DNA from: Mycobacteroides chelonae CCUG 47445 | GTDB taxonomy: Bacteria > Actinomycetota > Actinomycetes > Mycobacteriales > Mycobacteriaceae | Direction: 5' to 3' | Length of the DNA: 64,000 bases | Assembly (NCBI RefSeq): GCF_001632805.1 | Contig: NZ_CP007220.1 | Coordinates: 4,464,001-4,528,000 of the forward strand | In this document: piece by piece, positions 18,304 to 28,501 of the stretch | Layout: each line of letters opens with the position of its first letter | How positions within the stretch are numbered: the first letter of the stretch is position 1 | Notes under the pieces: generated by a model | Seen by the model: only the letters and a program-made list of their open reading frames with translations | Databases searched by the model: none | Told to the model about the DNA's origin: nothing | Program-made: the position numbers and the translations under genes

Positions 18304-19488
18304 ATGACAGCGGAGCTATCGGAACCCATAGATCAGCCGCGGATCACCCCGCGAGCCGCGCCCACCGCACGCCCTCAACTGCCCCGCAGCGGTGACCTGA
18401 CCTTTCGCGAACGCGCCATGGTCGAAACCTCCGCACTCACCGACGTGGCCCTACGCACCGTCGGCGCCCTGTCTGTCATGGGAGTCGTGGCCCCGAGCCT
18501 CATCATCGACAGGGAATTCGTCGCGCGTGAGCGTGACAACCTGGCCTTTTACGGCGAGCTTGCCGCGGTGGGCGATGCGGACCTTTCCTTCCCGGCACCG
18601 GAGACCACACCCGTGGTGTTCTCGCGCCCCGCGGGGCCGCTCGCGCAGGCCCTGGCCAAGGGCAACGTCGAAAACCTGGACTTCGAAAGCCCTTACGTGG
18701 CACGCAATCCTGCTCTGCGGGACTACTGGCAACGCTTCCCGCACAACAGCATCGCGCGCGCCCAGCACTGGCGCCACGACGACGGTCCACGCCCCACCCT
18801 GTGCGTGATTCACGGGTTCTTCGGGTCGCCGTATCTGCTCAATGGGGTGTTCTTCGCGCTTCCCTGGTTCTTCCGCAACGGTTACGACATCTTGTTGTAC
18901 ACCTTGCCTTTTCACGGACGGCGCGCCGAGAAGTATTCACCGTTCAGCGGAGCCGGGTACTTCAGCCACGGGTTCACCGGCTTCTCAGAGTCGATGTGCC
19001 AGGCCGTGCATGACTTCCGGATTTTCGTGAACTATCTGCGCGGCACCGGCGTGGAGCGGATCGGGCTGACGGGATTGTCGCTGGGCGGCTACACCACCGG
19101 ATTGATCTCCACCGTGGAGCGCCGAATTGATGTCACCATCCCCAATGTTCCCGTGGTCGATGTGAAATCGCTTCTGCACGGCTGGGTTCCGGCCGAACCG
19201 ACGATCAAGCTGGCCGCCAAGCTGGGCCATCTCGATCAGAACCAGCTGGACGGCGCGCTCTCCTACTCATCACCCCTCACCTATCAACCGGTCGTGCCCA
19301 AGGAGCAGCGCCTCATCATCACCGGCCTCGGCGATCGCCTAGCGCCCCCGGAGCAGGCCGAGATGCTGTGGGAACACTGGGATCGCTGTGCGCTGCACTG
19401 GTTCCCCGGAAATCACATCCTGCACGTGAACCAGGGCGACTACCTGCGCCGCATGACCGGATTCCTGGATCGGCATCTGAATATTTAA
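18304..19488 (+). CDS. alpha/beta hydrolase (lipase-like)
   Basis: The 394-residue enzyme has an oxyanion HGFFG at 170-174, a nucleophile elbow GLSLGG with Ser259, and a late GNHILHV histidine, giving a complete Ser-Asp-His esterase/lipase pattern. No signal peptide is evident, but a hydrophobic stretch near 50-66 could anchor it. The ATG at 18304 follows AAAGGG; the longer upstream frame lacks a ribosome site. The last bases overlap the convergent methyltransferase stop by four. Confidence 0.88.
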   Translation: MTAELSEPIDQPRITPRAAPTARPQLPRSGDLTFRERAMVETSALTDVALRTVGALSVMGVVAPSLIIDREFVARERDNLAFYGELAAVGDADLSFPAPETTPVVFSRPAGPLAQALAKGNVENLDFESPYVARNPALRDYWQRFPHNSIARAQHWRHDDGPRPTLCVIHGFFGSPYLLNGVFFALPWFFRNGYDILLYTLPFHGRRAEKYSPFSGAGYFSHGFTGFSESMCQAVHDFRIFVNYLRGTGVERIGLTGLSLGGYTTGLISTVERRIDVTIPNVPVVDVKSLLHGWVPAEPTIKLAAKLGHLDQNQLDGALSYSSPLTYQPVVPKEQRLIITGLGDRLAPPEQAEMLWEHWDRCALHWFPGNHILHVNQGDYLRRMTGFLDRHLNI

Positions 19489-20387
19489 CCCTTCACTGCC
19501 GATACCAGGCTGATCGAGTTGAACATGTACCACGCGGGTTGGCTCGGCTCCGGCACGGCACGGCCCGAGACATTCAGGTAGTCCAGCAGCTCGGTACGCA
19601 CGGAATCCCAACCATGGCAATGGAACCAGGTGGACGCTTCGCTGCGCTGCTCGTTGTAGATCAGCGAGAAGAAGTCCGAATTCGCCTGGTCGCCGCTTTC
19701 GTTGGCGTCGGCGACCAGCATGTCGAAGACCACATCGGCGTACGTCGTCATCTGCTCGATGCCCACAAAGCTGCCCGGGGCGGCCAGCTGATCAATGGAT
19801 TCGAAAAGTCGCTCCTGCGCGTCGGCCGGCAGGTAGATCAACAGCCCTTCGACAATCCACGCCGACGGCACCGATGGATCGAAGCCCTTGTCCTGTAGTG
19901 CTTTACCCCAGTCCTCGCGCAGGTCGATCGAGATCTCCTGCCGAGATGCCTTGGATTCGGCGCCATGCTCGGCGAGCACCTCGCGCTTGAACTGATGCAC
20001 GAGCGGCTGGTCCAACTCGAAGATGGTGGTACCCGGCGCCCAGTCGAGTCGATAGGCGCGCGAGTCCAGCCCCGCAGCCAGGATTACCACCTGTTTGACG
20101 CCGGCCTCGATCGCCCTGCCGAAGTAACTATCGAAGTAGCGGGTGCGCGCGCCTTGAAAACTCACGAAGTACTGTCCGAATTCCTCTGAACGCAAAGGGT
20201 GTTCGGGTAAGCCCCCGGCGACCAGATCGGCCCATTCCCCACCGGCGGCGCGACAGAACACCTCCGCGTACTGATCGACTGCCAGCGGCGCGGGTTTCGT
20301 GGCCTCGAGCGCACGGCTGGCTGCCACGAACAGCGCAGTGGAGCCGACGCTGGTGTTGATGTCCCAATTGTCACGATCGGTACGCAT
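19485..20387 (-). CDS. class I SAM-dependent methyltransferase (leucine carboxyl methyltransferase family)
   Basis: The sequence [19 protein letters not shown], the SAM loop [15 protein letters not shown] and the downstream GLLIYLP are signatures of the large mycobacterial family of putative SAM methyltransferases (PF04072). About 300 residues is the usual size. The ATG at 20387 (MRTDRD) is chosen over a TTG at 20417 by comparison with relatives. Substrates of these enzymes are mostly unknown. Confidence 0.9.
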   Translation of the reverse strand: MRTDRDNWDINTSVGSTALFVAASRALEATKPAPLAVDQYAEVFCRAAGGEWADLVAGGLPEHPLRSEEFGQYFVSFQGARTRYFDSYFGRAIEAGVKQVVILAAGLDSRAYRLDWAPGTTIFELDQPLVHQFKREVLAEHGAESKASRQEISIDLREDWGKALQDKGFDPSVPSAWIVEGLLIYLPADAQERLFESIDQLAAPGSFVGIEQMTTYADVVFDMLVADANESGDQANSDFFSLIYNEQRSEASTWFHCHGWDSVRTELLDYLNVSGRAVPEPSQPAWYMFNSISLVSAVKG

Positions 20388-20451
20388 GGTCGCGACAATA
20401 CTCCGCGACTGTGACAACTAGGTTGACATGCGTGGGCGCGCGGATGGCGCG

Positions 20452-21978
20452 CTAGTAGGCGCCGTCGCTACGTGCCACCGCGCGGAACGTGCGCCACAGG
20501 ATCGATACGTCGGAGACCATGGACCAGTTCTCGACATAGGACAGATCCAGCCGTACTGCCTCATCCCACGGCAGGTCGGAGCGCCCGCTGACCTGCCACA
20601 GACCGGTCATCCCGGGCTTGACCAGCAGCCTGCGCTTGATGACGTCGGTGTACTCCTCGACCTCACGCCGCAGCGGCGGCCGGGGGCCCACCAGGCTCAT
20701 CTCTCCGCGCAGCACATTGATCAGCTGGGGCAGTTCATCGAGGCTGGTACGGCGCAAGAATCTGCCCACCACGGTGACCCGCGGATCTTCGCGCATCTTG
20801 AAAAGCGGTCCGGCGCCGTCATTTTGTGCCAGCAGCGCCGCCACCATCTGGTCTGCGTTCGCCACCATGGACCGGAACTTGATCATGCGGAAGGGCTTGG
20901 ACCGCACGCCGATGCGCTCGGCCGAGTAGAACACCGGTCCGCGTGATTCCAACTTCACCGCAAGGGCGCAGGCCAGCAGGATCGGGCTGAATCCGATGAT
21001 GAGCAGGAGCGCGCCGACCCGGTCGAAGAGGACCTTGTGCAGCCGGGACGCACCCTCGTACTGCGGCTCGGCGAGATGAATCAGCGGCACCGACCCGGCG
21101 GGCCGCACCCGGACCCGAGGCTGGTCGACATCGAACACACCCGGCGCTACCAGCAGATTGACGCCGATCTCGCTGAGACGCCAGGCGAGCTCCCGCATCT
21201 TCTCCGGGCCAAGCTGTTCGGTGGCCGTCACCGCCACCGTGTCCGCACCGGCCTCCAGCACTGCCGCGACGATCCGGTTCTCCGAACCCAGGATGGGGAT
21301 GACCCGGTCGATGACCTCGATGTTCTGGCCCGGCGCACCCAGATATCCGGGGACGCACACACCCACCACGCGGTATCCGAGCGCGGTGTCACGCCCGAAG
21401 GCCTCGGCAAGGTTGAGCGCCGCGGCATCCCCGCCGAGTACCACCACCCTGAAGATCTGCTTACCGCGTGCACGCTGCCGGTTGAGCCAGGTCCGGCTGA
21501 TCTTCCGATTGAGCAGCAGGAACACGATCCCCACGATGAGCGCCATCCCCAGCGCGAAACGCGAGACGTTGAACTTGAACAGCACGCTGACAATGGCGAA
21601 GAGACCGAACATGTGGAATGTCGCGCGCAGCACCCGCTGGTACTCCTCGCCGCCGCTGCCCATGAGGTGCAGATCCCTGCTGCGGTACACACCGAGCAGC
21701 AGCGCCCAGTAGCAGAAAAAGCCAATCCGGATCCACAGCTCGGCGGGAGTCATCGGATTCGTCGCGTTACGCAGTTCGACCCAGGTCCAGCCGGCACCCG
21801 CGACGATGGCGGTATCGGAGATCAGCAGCCACCGGCTGTACTGCTCGCCCCACCTCGCTGCGCGGTGCCCCGCGGAGGTCTGACCGACTGCCGATGGGGA
21901 CCGACGGGGGCGCCGCACGCTGCCGATCCGGCCCCTCAGCCGGGTCGTTGCAGACGAGCCCTCGTTCACCGCGACCAC
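20452..21978 (-). CDS. polyprenyl-phosphate sugar-1-phosphate transferase (initiating, WcaJ/WbaP type)
   Basis: The N-terminal half of this 508-residue protein has several membrane helices and a Rossmann-like CoA_binding_3 region (VVVLGGDAAALNLAEAF). The C-terminal sugar-transferase domain (PF02397) shows KFRSM, SLDELPQLINVLRGEMSLVGPRPP and a terminal catalytic region. It should transfer a sugar-1-phosphate to decaprenyl phosphate to start an exopolysaccharide or glycan. GTG 21978 has GAGAGGA upstream. No other polysaccharide genes are adjacent, and the long upstream region may be regulatory. Confidence 0.9.
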   Translation of the reverse strand: MVAVNEGSSATTRLRGRIGSVRRPRRSPSAVGQTSAGHRAARWGEQYSRWLLISDTAIVAGAGWTWVELRNATNPMTPAELWIRIGFFCYWALLLGVYRSRDLHLMGSGGEEYQRVLRATFHMFGLFAIVSVLFKFNVSRFALGMALIVGIVFLLLNRKISRTWLNRQRARGKQIFRVVVLGGDAAALNLAEAFGRDTALGYRVVGVCVPGYLGAPGQNIEVIDRVIPILGSENRIVAAVLEAGADTVAVTATEQLGPEKMRELAWRLSEIGVNLLVAPGVFDVDQPRVRVRPAGSVPLIHLAEPQYEGASRLHKVLFDRVGALLLIIGFSPILLACALAVKLESRGPVFYSAERIGVRSKPFRMIKFRSMVANADQMVAALLAQNDGAGPLFKMREDPRVTVVGRFLRRTSLDELPQLINVLRGEMSLVGPRPPLRREVEEYTDVIKRRLLVKPGMTGLWQVSGRSDLPWDEAVRLDLSYVENWSMVSDVSILWRTFRAVARSDGAY

Positions 21979-22611
21979 GCGCGTGTCCTCTCAGAACAGC
22001 CCCAACAGCAAATACAAAAGTGCTCGTTTCAAGAGCCGTCGGGCGTGGAAGTCTCGGCACAACCCGACGATGAGAACCCTCGTGCAAACGACCGGTATTT
22101 CGCGCCCCTAGAAAGGAAACGTCCGTTACCAGTTTTCGTACCGGGGGAAATCTAACTATTGGGGCACCATCTGGCAACACCAAAGCCACCCGCTTCCGCA
22201 ATTGTGGCCAGCGTCACTATGGCGATGAGGCAAATGTGCGGGGCGTACAGATCACGCACGATCAAGATCCCGCACTTTTGGCTTTGTACTGCGTAAACGG
22301 CGGATTTGATCACCCGCCGTAAAGTTCGCTGCGTACATTGTTAACTCACGGCGTGAGGCACCCCTTGTAGATCCAGCAATGACTAGATCCACTTCTGTCA
22401 ATGGCGGTGCAACACATCTGTCACAACCCGAGCCCTCCGCGCAGCGTGCATCCGCGCCCACCAGCCCACACACCGAGCACGCGGACAGTTTTGCTCATAA
22501 CTAGACGTCGAATTCAATAAATTTGGGTAACACTCTTAACCACATGGTCACGAAGAAGATGGGGCTCAGGAGGCGCCGCTAACAAGATCCGCATGTTAGC
22601 TCGACGATTGA
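21979..22611. other. 633-base AT-richer intergenic region
   Basis: No convincing gene was found. The left part must contain the promoter of the sugar transferase. The stretch about 22140-22600 is visibly richer in A+T than its surroundings and has no ORF with a ribosome site. It may hold an unrecognised regulatory RNA or degraded sequence. Confidence 0.5.
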
Positions 22612-23547
22612 TCAGACCAGATCGCGACCGGTGCGAATTCTCCAGTTGAGGTCGATCATCAGGGCGTTGAAGGGGAAACGACGCAGCGCATTGGGCAGCA
22701 GGCGATTGGCGAGGCCAAGGAGCGTGACGACAGCGCCGAAGATTCGCTGGCGTGCCGGGCTCCAGGGCAGCCTCATCTCGTCCCGGAACCGCTGCGGCAA
22801 GAATCCCGTCGAGATGAGTCTCGAGAAGGCACCCACCGGCCTTCGCATGAACCGTGGAACCGCAATCGACGCCGACACGATCCGGTACAGATAAGGCCGG
22901 ACGTGATCATCGATATGAACCTGATCCAGGGACTGCTGCCAGTACGCGTCGAACTCCGCACACGACTTCGGCCACATCGCCAGCGGCATCTGCAGCGTGG
23001 TTCCCATGACGGCGCCTTCTTGCAGGCACCGCTCGGCCATATCGTGCGTCATCGGACCCACAAAGGTTTCGTACACATCGACGAATCCCTTGTAGAGACA
23101 GATCGCCACCCACTTCTGCAAGTCCGGGTCGAAGGCGTTGTACTGCACGGCGTCTCCGGGAGCCGATCGCACCTGCGCATGCGATCGATTGGTGGCCTTG
23201 CGAAATGCCGCCTTCTGCTCGGGGCTGCCCATGGTGGCCACCGCCAGGTAGGTGAACGTGGTGCGCGCCCGCTTGACGGGGTGCAGATCGGCGCGCCCGC
23301 TCTCAACCTTGCTGTCGACGACGCCGTATCCCACACCGGGGCGCGCCAACTGCATGACGATGTTGGCCGGGCCTGCCAGTAGAGCCAGCCCCATCATGTT
23401 GTCGACCATGGTGGGCTGGCGCCGCCACGACCACCCCGGCGAGAGGCGCGCAGCCGGTGGCACCGGCTCGTCGCGACGACTCCGGGTACCCGGACCTCCG
23501 TCGCCGACGGTCGATTCGTCCACTTCAGACACCCGCTCGATTGTCAC
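22612..23547 (-). CDS. MpaB/rubber-oxygenase-family protein (DUF2236)
   Basis: The 311-residue protein contains the DUF2236 pattern (MMGLALLAGPANIVMQLARPGVGYGVVDS, then Thr/His-containing FTYLAVATMGS and HAQV). Members include fungal MpaB and latex-clearing proteins, some of which bind haem b and cleave alkenes with O2. GTG 23547 is chosen because GAAGGGG lies 8 bases upstream; the longer frame (to 23631) enters the divergent tetR gene. A divergent TetR regulator is a common mycobacterial arrangement for this family. Confidence 0.85.
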   Translation of the reverse strand: MTIERVSEVDESTVGDGGPGTRSRRDEPVPPAARLSPGWSWRRQPTMVDNMMGLALLAGPANIVMQLARPGVGYGVVDSKVESGRADLHPVKRARTTFTYLAVATMGSPEQKAAFRKATNRSHAQVRSAPGDAVQYNAFDPDLQKWVAICLYKGFVDVYETFVGPMTHDMAERCLQEGAVMGTTLQMPLAMWPKSCAEFDAYWQQSLDQVHIDDHVRPYLYRIVSASIAVPRFMRRPVGAFSRLISTGFLPQRFRDEMRLPWSPARQRIFGAVVTLLGLANRLLPNALRRFPFNALMIDLNWRIRTGRDLV

Positions 23548-23621
23548 CGTTGACCCCTTCAATCTGCGAACGATTGTTCTCAAATATCTTCCAACGGGGT
23601 GCCACCTGTCAAGATGTACTG

Positions 23622-24221
23622 GTGACGTCATCGCGGGTCTATGGGGGCGTGCAAGCCCCTGATCGCCAGGCCGAGCGTCGGAACCGGCTCCTGGAGGCGG
23701 GCCTCGATCTGTTGACGTCCGGTCCCGTACCGAATGTGACGGTCCGCGGCGTGTGCAAACAGGCCGGCGTGGTCGCCCGGTACTTCTACGAAAACTTCAC
23801 CGATCTGGACGAGCTCACGGCGCAGGTGTACGACGGCGTGATCGGTGAGGTCGCCACCTCGACCCAGAAGGCCGTGGACGCCGCACCGCTGCGTAAGAAG
23901 ACCGCGGCGGGTATCGCCAACATCGTGCACGTCATCGCCGCCGATCCCCGAATCGGCCACCTGCTCTTCGGTAGCAATCCGGCCAATTCGGTAATCGCAC
24001 AACGCCGTAGCGCAGCAGAGCAGCTATTTACGACGCTCTCCGGTCAGCACTTGAACAAGACGTATCAGCTACCCAACGATGAATCGATGCGTGCCGCAGC
24101 GTATTTCGCCGTCGGTGGCGTCGGCCAGACGCTCGCGGCCTGGGTATCCGGCCAGCTGAAGCTGAGCTCGGACGAACTCATCGCCATTCTGACCCGGCTC
24201 CTCGAGCCGATCAGGCGGTAG
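23622..24221 (+). CDS. TetR-family regulator
   Basis: The protein starts at GTG 23622 (VTSSRVYGG) and has a TetR helix-turn-helix with NVTVRGVCKQAGVVARYFYENFTDLDEL. It is divergent from the MpaB-type gene with 74 bases between, containing a GAAC/GTTC dyad near 23568-23579, so it likely controls that gene and itself. Its last bases overlap the VOC gene end on the opposite strand. Confidence 0.88.
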   Translation: MTSSRVYGGVQAPDRQAERRNRLLEAGLDLLTSGPVPNVTVRGVCKQAGVVARYFYENFTDLDELTAQVYDGVIGEVATSTQKAVDAAPLRKKTAAGIANIVHVIAADPRIGHLLFGSNPANSVIAQRRSAAEQLFTTLSGQHLNKTYQLPNDESMRAAAYFAVGGVGQTLAAWVSGQLKLSSDELIAILTRLLEPIRR

Positions 24222-24798
24222 CGACCTCCCTCGGAGTGCGCTCGGCGGCCGTCTTCGGCGCGACAGCCACATCCGCAGCAGTAAATTCCTTTGTCCAGCA
24301 CGCGAATTCCAAAGTAATTCCATCGGGATCAAGGAAGTAGAACGACCGCACGTAAACGCCCGGGTGCAGCTCCCTGGATACCTGAAACTCGCTCTCGTCA
24401 TGATTGAGAATGGGCCCCACCCGTACGCCCTTGGACTTGAGCTTGACGCGGTACTCATCGAACTTCTCGGCGGGAACATGCAACGAGATGTGGTTCATGG
24501 AGCTCACGGCGCTCACGATGTCGCCGATTCCCGGAATGGCGGGCGGAGCCGAGATGCCCGGGACACCGTCCGGCGCGTCCTTGAACCAGAAGAATGCCAG
24601 GCTGTCGCCACCCCCGGCATCGAAGAAGAAGTGCTGCCCCTGCCCCATGGGCAGATCGAGCGACTTGATGAGCGGCATGCCCAGCACGTTGGTGTAGAAA
24701 TCCACGGTGCGCGCCATGTCCGAACACACAAGCGCCACATGGTTGAACCCGCCGAACTCGAACTCGGAGTTGGGGTTGTTCGGTTTGATCATCGTCAC
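24211..24798 (-). CDS. VOC-family (glyoxalase/extradiol dioxygenase-like) protein
   Basis: The two beta-alpha-beta-beta-beta modules begin FNHVALVCSDMARTVDFYTNVLGM and MNHISLHV, with a metal-ligand-type Glu in ITLEFACW. Metal-dependent lyases, isomerases or ring-cleaving dioxygenases share this fold; the exact reaction is not evident. GTG 24798 is chosen because AAGGAGG lies 6 bases upstream. It is divergent from a TetR gene across a perfect palindrome. Confidence 0.88.
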   Translation of the reverse strand: MTMIKPNNPNSEFEFGGFNHVALVCSDMARTVDFYTNVLGMPLIKSLDLPMGQGQHFFFDAGGGDSLAFFWFKDAPDGVPGISAPPAIPGIGDIVSAVSSMNHISLHVPAEKFDEYRVKLKSKGVRVGPILNHDESEFQVSRELHPGVYVRSFYFLDPDGITLEFACWTKEFTAADVAVAPKTAAERTPREVATA

Positions 24799-24847
24799 GG
24801 GGAGCCTCCTTGATCCGACCGCATGACTGTCTTGCGCTTTACGCTAA

Positions 24848-24871
24848 TCTGAATCTAACATCAGATTCAGA
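24848..24871. promoter_or_regulatory. TetR operator between VOC gene and tetR operon
   Basis: Perfect 9-base arms tctgaatct (24848-24856) and agattcaga (24863-24871) with a 6-base spacer lie midway between the divergent genes, as expected for autoregulation by the neighbouring TetR. Confidence 0.8.
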
Positions 24872-24907
24872 AACGGGTCAATACTCATTCGGCGAGAAAG
24901 GGACGTC

Positions 24908-25513
24908 GTGGTCCAACCCACCGTGCGAGGCCGTCAAACCCAGGCCGCGATCGATGAGGCCGCCCGAACTGTCATAGCCCGCAAGGGAATACTCGCCACC
25001 ACCGTTGCCGATATCGCCACCGAGGCGGGGCGGTCCACGGCCTCGTTCTACAACTACTACGACTCCAAAGAGGCGATGGTCGCGCAGTGGGCCATGCGAT
25101 TTCGCACCGAGGCGCAGGAACGGGTATCTGCGGTCATCGGGCACGGGCGCTCCAACAAGCAGCGCGCGCGAGATATCGCCACCGCGCACTGGCTCACCTG
25201 GCGCCACCAGCTCGCCGAGATGATCAGCGTGTCGCAGCTGGCCATGATCAACGCCGAATTCGCCGAGTTCTGGAATCAGATGTGTTCCGAGCCCATCGAT
25301 TTCCTGACCACCACCATCAAACGCGCACAGCGCGACGGATACAGCCCCGGCAATGATCCGCACCTCATGGCCAGCGCCATTGTCTCGATGATGAACCAGT
25401 TCGCCTACAACCAGCTCAGCCAGGGCAATGCCGCCACCGTCGACGACGATGCCTGCATCGACACCCTGGCCGGAATCTGTTATCGCGCCATCTATTCCAA
25501 GGAGGTCTGCTGA
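24908..25513 (+). CDS. TetR-family regulator heading a catabolic operon
   Basis: A 201-residue regulator with a standard HTH (TTVADIATEAGRSTASFYNYYDSKEAM). GTG 24908 follows GAGAAAGG. The stop TGA is directly followed by the ATG of the hydrolase gene, so the regulator is co-transcribed with lipid-catabolism-like genes as far as about 31.6 kb. The perfect palindrome at 24848-24871 is its probable site. Confidence 0.9.
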   Translation: MVQPTVRGRQTQAAIDEAARTVIARKGILATTVADIATEAGRSTASFYNYYDSKEAMVAQWAMRFRTEAQERVSAVIGHGRSNKQRARDIATAHWLTWRHQLAEMISVSQLAMINAEFAEFWNQMCSEPIDFLTTTIKRAQRDGYSPGNDPHLMASAIVSMMNQFAYNQLSQGNAATVDDDACIDTLAGICYRAIYSKEVC

Positions 25514-26638
25514 ATGCCCACCGAAGTGACCGTCGAGCGAGAGTTTGTCGGGCTGCCATCGCCCACCGCGGGGCGCAACGGCGCCGGCGGACATCCATGC
25601 CAGGGGCTGTACCACCGGGCCGCGGGTACCCGGCCCAAGATCGCCTTCATCGCCACCCACTATCAGATCGACTTCTCGGAGCACTACATCGCCGAATACC
25701 TGGCGCGGCACGGATACGGTTTCCTGGGCTGGAACACCCGATTCCGGGGGTTCGAAAGCCACTTCCTGCTCGACCACGCCCTGGTGGACATCGGCGTGGG
25801 CGTGCGCTGGCTACAGGAGCAGGCGGGCGTGGAAACCGTGCTGCTGCTGGGAAATTCCGGAGGCGGCTCGCTCATGGCGGCGTATCAGTCGCAAGCGGTG
25901 GCTCCCAAGGTGACACCCCTGGAGGGCATGCGTCCCGCGGAGGGACTGGACACGCTACCCGCAGCATCGGGCTACGTCGCCAGCGCCGCACACCTGGGCC
26001 GACCCGACGTGCTGACCGACTGGATGGACGCCTCGGTCATCGATGAAAGCGACCCGACTTCCACCGACCCGGCCCTGGACCTGTTCAACGAGGACAACGG
26101 CCCGGCCTACTCCCCCGCTTTCGTCACCAAGTACCGCGAAGGACAGGTGGCGCGTAACCACCGGATCACCGCATGGGCGCTCGACGAACTCGCCCGCGTG
26201 CGCGCCGACGGTTTCAGCGACCGCGCCTTCACCGTGCACCGGACCTGGGCAGACCCTCGCATGGTCGATCCCACCCTGGAGCCCACCAAACGCCCGGCCA
26301 ACCTCTGCTACGCAGGTGTGCCGGTAAAGGCCAACCGCTCTACTTTCGGAATCGGTTGTGCCACCACACTGAAAAACTGGCTCGGCATGTGGAGCTTGTC
26401 GCACGCGCAGACCCGGGCCGAACCACATCTTGCCGATGTCACCGTTCCTGCCCTGGTCATCAACGCCGACGGCGATACCGGGGTCTTTCCGTCGGATGCT
26501 CAACACATCTACGACGCACTGGGCTCGACCGATAAGTCCCAAGCCTCCGTCGACGCCGACCACTACTTCCAGAACCCCGGAGCCCGCCAGGAGCAGGCAG
26601 ATACGATTGCAGAGTGGGCAAGCAAGCGGTGGGAGTAA
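25514..26638 (+). CDS. alpha/beta hydrolase family protein
   Basis: In this 374-residue protein LLGNSGGGSL places the nucleophile at Ser115, GDTGVFP supplies a likely acid, and DADHYFQ near the end supplies the histidine. No signal peptide is present, so it is likely a cytoplasmic esterase or C-C/thioester hydrolase. It abuts the TetR stop and overlaps the next gene by 25 bases, showing tight operon structure. Confidence 0.85.
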   Translation: MPTEVTVEREFVGLPSPTAGRNGAGGHPCQGLYHRAAGTRPKIAFIATHYQIDFSEHYIAEYLARHGYGFLGWNTRFRGFESHFLLDHALVDIGVGVRWLQEQAGVETVLLLGNSGGGSLMAAYQSQAVAPKVTPLEGMRPAEGLDTLPAASGYVASAAHLGRPDVLTDWMDASVIDESDPTSTDPALDLFNEDNGPAYSPAFVTKYREGQVARNHRITAWALDELARVRADGFSDRAFTVHRTWADPRMVDPTLEPTKRPANLCYAGVPVKANRSTFGIGCATTLKNWLGMWSLSHAQTRAEPHLADVTVPALVINADGDTGVFPSDAQHIYDALGSTDKSQASVDADHYFQNPGARQEQADTIAEWASKRWE

Positions 26639-27570
26639 AGGTCCTCGCCCACTTTCCGGGCGGCCCACGCGTCCGCGAACAGCTTGCACCGCACGCCGAT
26701 TGGCTTGACGTGCGCTTCTGCGCCGAGGACGATGACGACACCTTCTACGCCGAGCTACCGCATGCCGAGGTGCTGTGGCATGTGCTTCGGCCGCTCTCTG
26801 CCGATGACGTCGCGAAGGGCGCACGGTTGCGGCTGATCCACAAGTTCGGTGCGGGGGTGAACACCATCGCGCTAGATGCCGCGTCCGCGCAGGGGGTGGC
26901 CGTCGCCAACATGCCGGGCGCGAACGCGCCCTCGGTCGCCGAGGGCGCGCTATTGCTCATGCTCGCCGCACTGCGGCAACTGCCGCGACTGGACCGGGAC
27001 ATCCGCGCTGGTCGCGGGTGGCCCACCGATCAGTCCCTGGGCGACACTGTGCGCGATATCGGCTCCTGCACAGTCGGATTGGTGGGATACGGCAACATCG
27101 CCAAGACGCTGGAACAGATCCTGCTGGCGATGGGCGCCCGTGTCTTGCACACCAGCACCCGCGACGACGGTTCCGCGGGCTGGCGCAGCCTGGATGACCT
27201 GTTGACCAGCAGCCATATCGTGTCGCTGCATCTCCCGCTGACCGAGGCCAGCGCTGGCCTCCTCGACGCCGCGGCCCTGGCCCGGATGAAACCCGGATCG
27301 GTCCTGGTGAACACCTCACGCGGCGCAGTCGTCGACGAGACGGCACTGATCGACGCGCTGCGACAAGGCCCCCTGGGGACGGCGGGACTGGATGTCTTTG
27401 CACAGGAACCGATCTCGCCGGACAACCCCTTGCTGACCCTGCCCAATGTGGTGCTCACACCACACGTCACATGGTTCACCGCAGACACCATGACGCGCTA
27501 TCTGGAGCACGCCATAGACAACTGCCGGCGTATACATGAGGGACTGCCGCTAGCTGACCGCGTGCGCTAG
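26614..27570 (+). CDS. NAD-dependent D-2-hydroxyacid dehydrogenase
   Basis: The 318-residue protein has the dinucleotide motif GLVGYGNI (155-162) and the family's catalytic Arg236 (NTSRGAVVDE), Glu265 and His284 (LTPHVTW). It should interconvert a 2-hydroxyacid and 2-ketoacid. The GTG start at 26614 overlaps the hydrolase gene; GTG 26629 is equally possible. The operon position suggests the substrate arises from the hydrolase step, which is inference only. Confidence 0.9.
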   Translation: MGKQAVGVKVLAHFPGGPRVREQLAPHADWLDVRFCAEDDDDTFYAELPHAEVLWHVLRPLSADDVAKGARLRLIHKFGAGVNTIALDAASAQGVAVANMPGANAPSVAEGALLLMLAALRQLPRLDRDIRAGRGWPTDQSLGDTVRDIGSCTVGLVGYGNIAKTLEQILLAMGARVLHTSTRDDGSAGWRSLDDLLTSSHIVSLHLPLTEASAGLLDAAALARMKPGSVLVNTSRGAVVDETALIDALRQGPLGTAGLDVFAQEPISPDNPLLTLPNVVLTPHVTWFTADTMTRYLEHAIDNCRRIHEGLPLADRVR

Positions 27571-27635
27571 GCTAGCGCCCGGAGATTTACACTAGAGAGT
27601 ATTCGTAAACGAACCACAATGGCGTGGGAGGACGA

Positions 27636-28487
27636 ATGGGAACAGCTGTACAGCTCGCGGGCAAGGTCGTCGCCATCACCGGCGGAGCACGCGGAATCGG
27701 CCGGGCCATCGCCACGGCGTTCGCCGCAGAAGGCGCGAAGGTGGCGATCGGCGATATCGACAAGAAGTTGTGTGAGAACACCGCGGCGGAGATCGGTAAC
27801 GGCACCATCGGCCTGCCACTCGACGTCACCGATTACGGCAGCTTCGAAGCCTTCTTAGACACCATCGCGGCCACCGTGGGGCCCGTCGATGTGATCGTGA
27901 ACAACGCGGGCATCATGCCGATCACACCGTTCGGGGAAGAGTCGCTGGAATCCATCCAACGTCAGCTGGATATCAACGTGCGCGGCGTCATGTGGGGCAG
28001 CCAGCTCGCCATCGCGCGGATGAAACCGCGTGGTGGCGGCGTGATCGTCAACATCGCGTCGGCGGCGGGCAAGATGGGCGTGCCCGGTCTCGCCACGTAT
28101 TGCGCGACGAAATGGGCCGTGGTCGGTCTCTGTGAGTCGCTGACCCTCGAACTCAAGGACGACAACATCTCCGTCGTCTGCGTGATGCCCGGCGTCGTCA
28201 ACACCGAGCTGGTGGCCGGTCTCGAAGAACACTGGCTACTGGGAATCGTTCAGCCCGAAGACATTGCCGCCGGTGTGCTCAAGGCCGTACGAAAAGGCAA
28301 GTTCCCCGTCATGGTGCCCAAGAAACTGGGCCCGCTGCTGCGGACAACGGCCATGCTGCCCCGGGCGCTGTACGGTCCCGCCGCGCGATCGCTGGGGATG
28401 GACCACTTCATGCTCGACGCCCATGGCACGTCGGCGCGTGCCGCATACGAGAACCGCGCCAGCCACAGCGAGCCCAGCGCCGACTAG
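27636..28487 (+). CDS. short-chain dehydrogenase/reductase
   Basis: A classical SDR of 283 residues: TGGARGIG cofactor loop (15-22), NNAG (89-92), Ser142 and Tyr155-x3-Lys159. The ATG at 27636 has GGGAGGA immediately upstream and is preferred to the ATG at 27624. It precedes fadE6 by 14 bases and is probably co-transcribed. The extended C-terminus after residue 215 resembles lipid-active mycobacterial SDRs. Confidence 0.92.
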   Translation: MGTAVQLAGKVVAITGGARGIGRAIATAFAAEGAKVAIGDIDKKLCENTAAEIGNGTIGLPLDVTDYGSFEAFLDTIAATVGPVDVIVNNAGIMPITPFGEESLESIQRQLDINVRGVMWGSQLAIARMKPRGGGVIVNIASAAGKMGVPGLATYCATKWAVVGLCESLTLELKDDNISVVCVMPGVVNTELVAGLEEHWLLGIVQPEDIAAGVLKAVRKGKFPVMVPKKLGPLLRTTAMLPRALYGPAARSLGMDHFMLDAHGTSARAAYENRASHSEPSAD

Positions 28488-28501
28488 TTAGGAAGCAACC
28501 A

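Noticed and set aside
23568..23579. GAAC-GATT-GTTC dyad as a second SOS box
   Set aside because: The outer TCG/CGA bases of the LexA consensus are not complete, so TetR binding is more likely than LexA.
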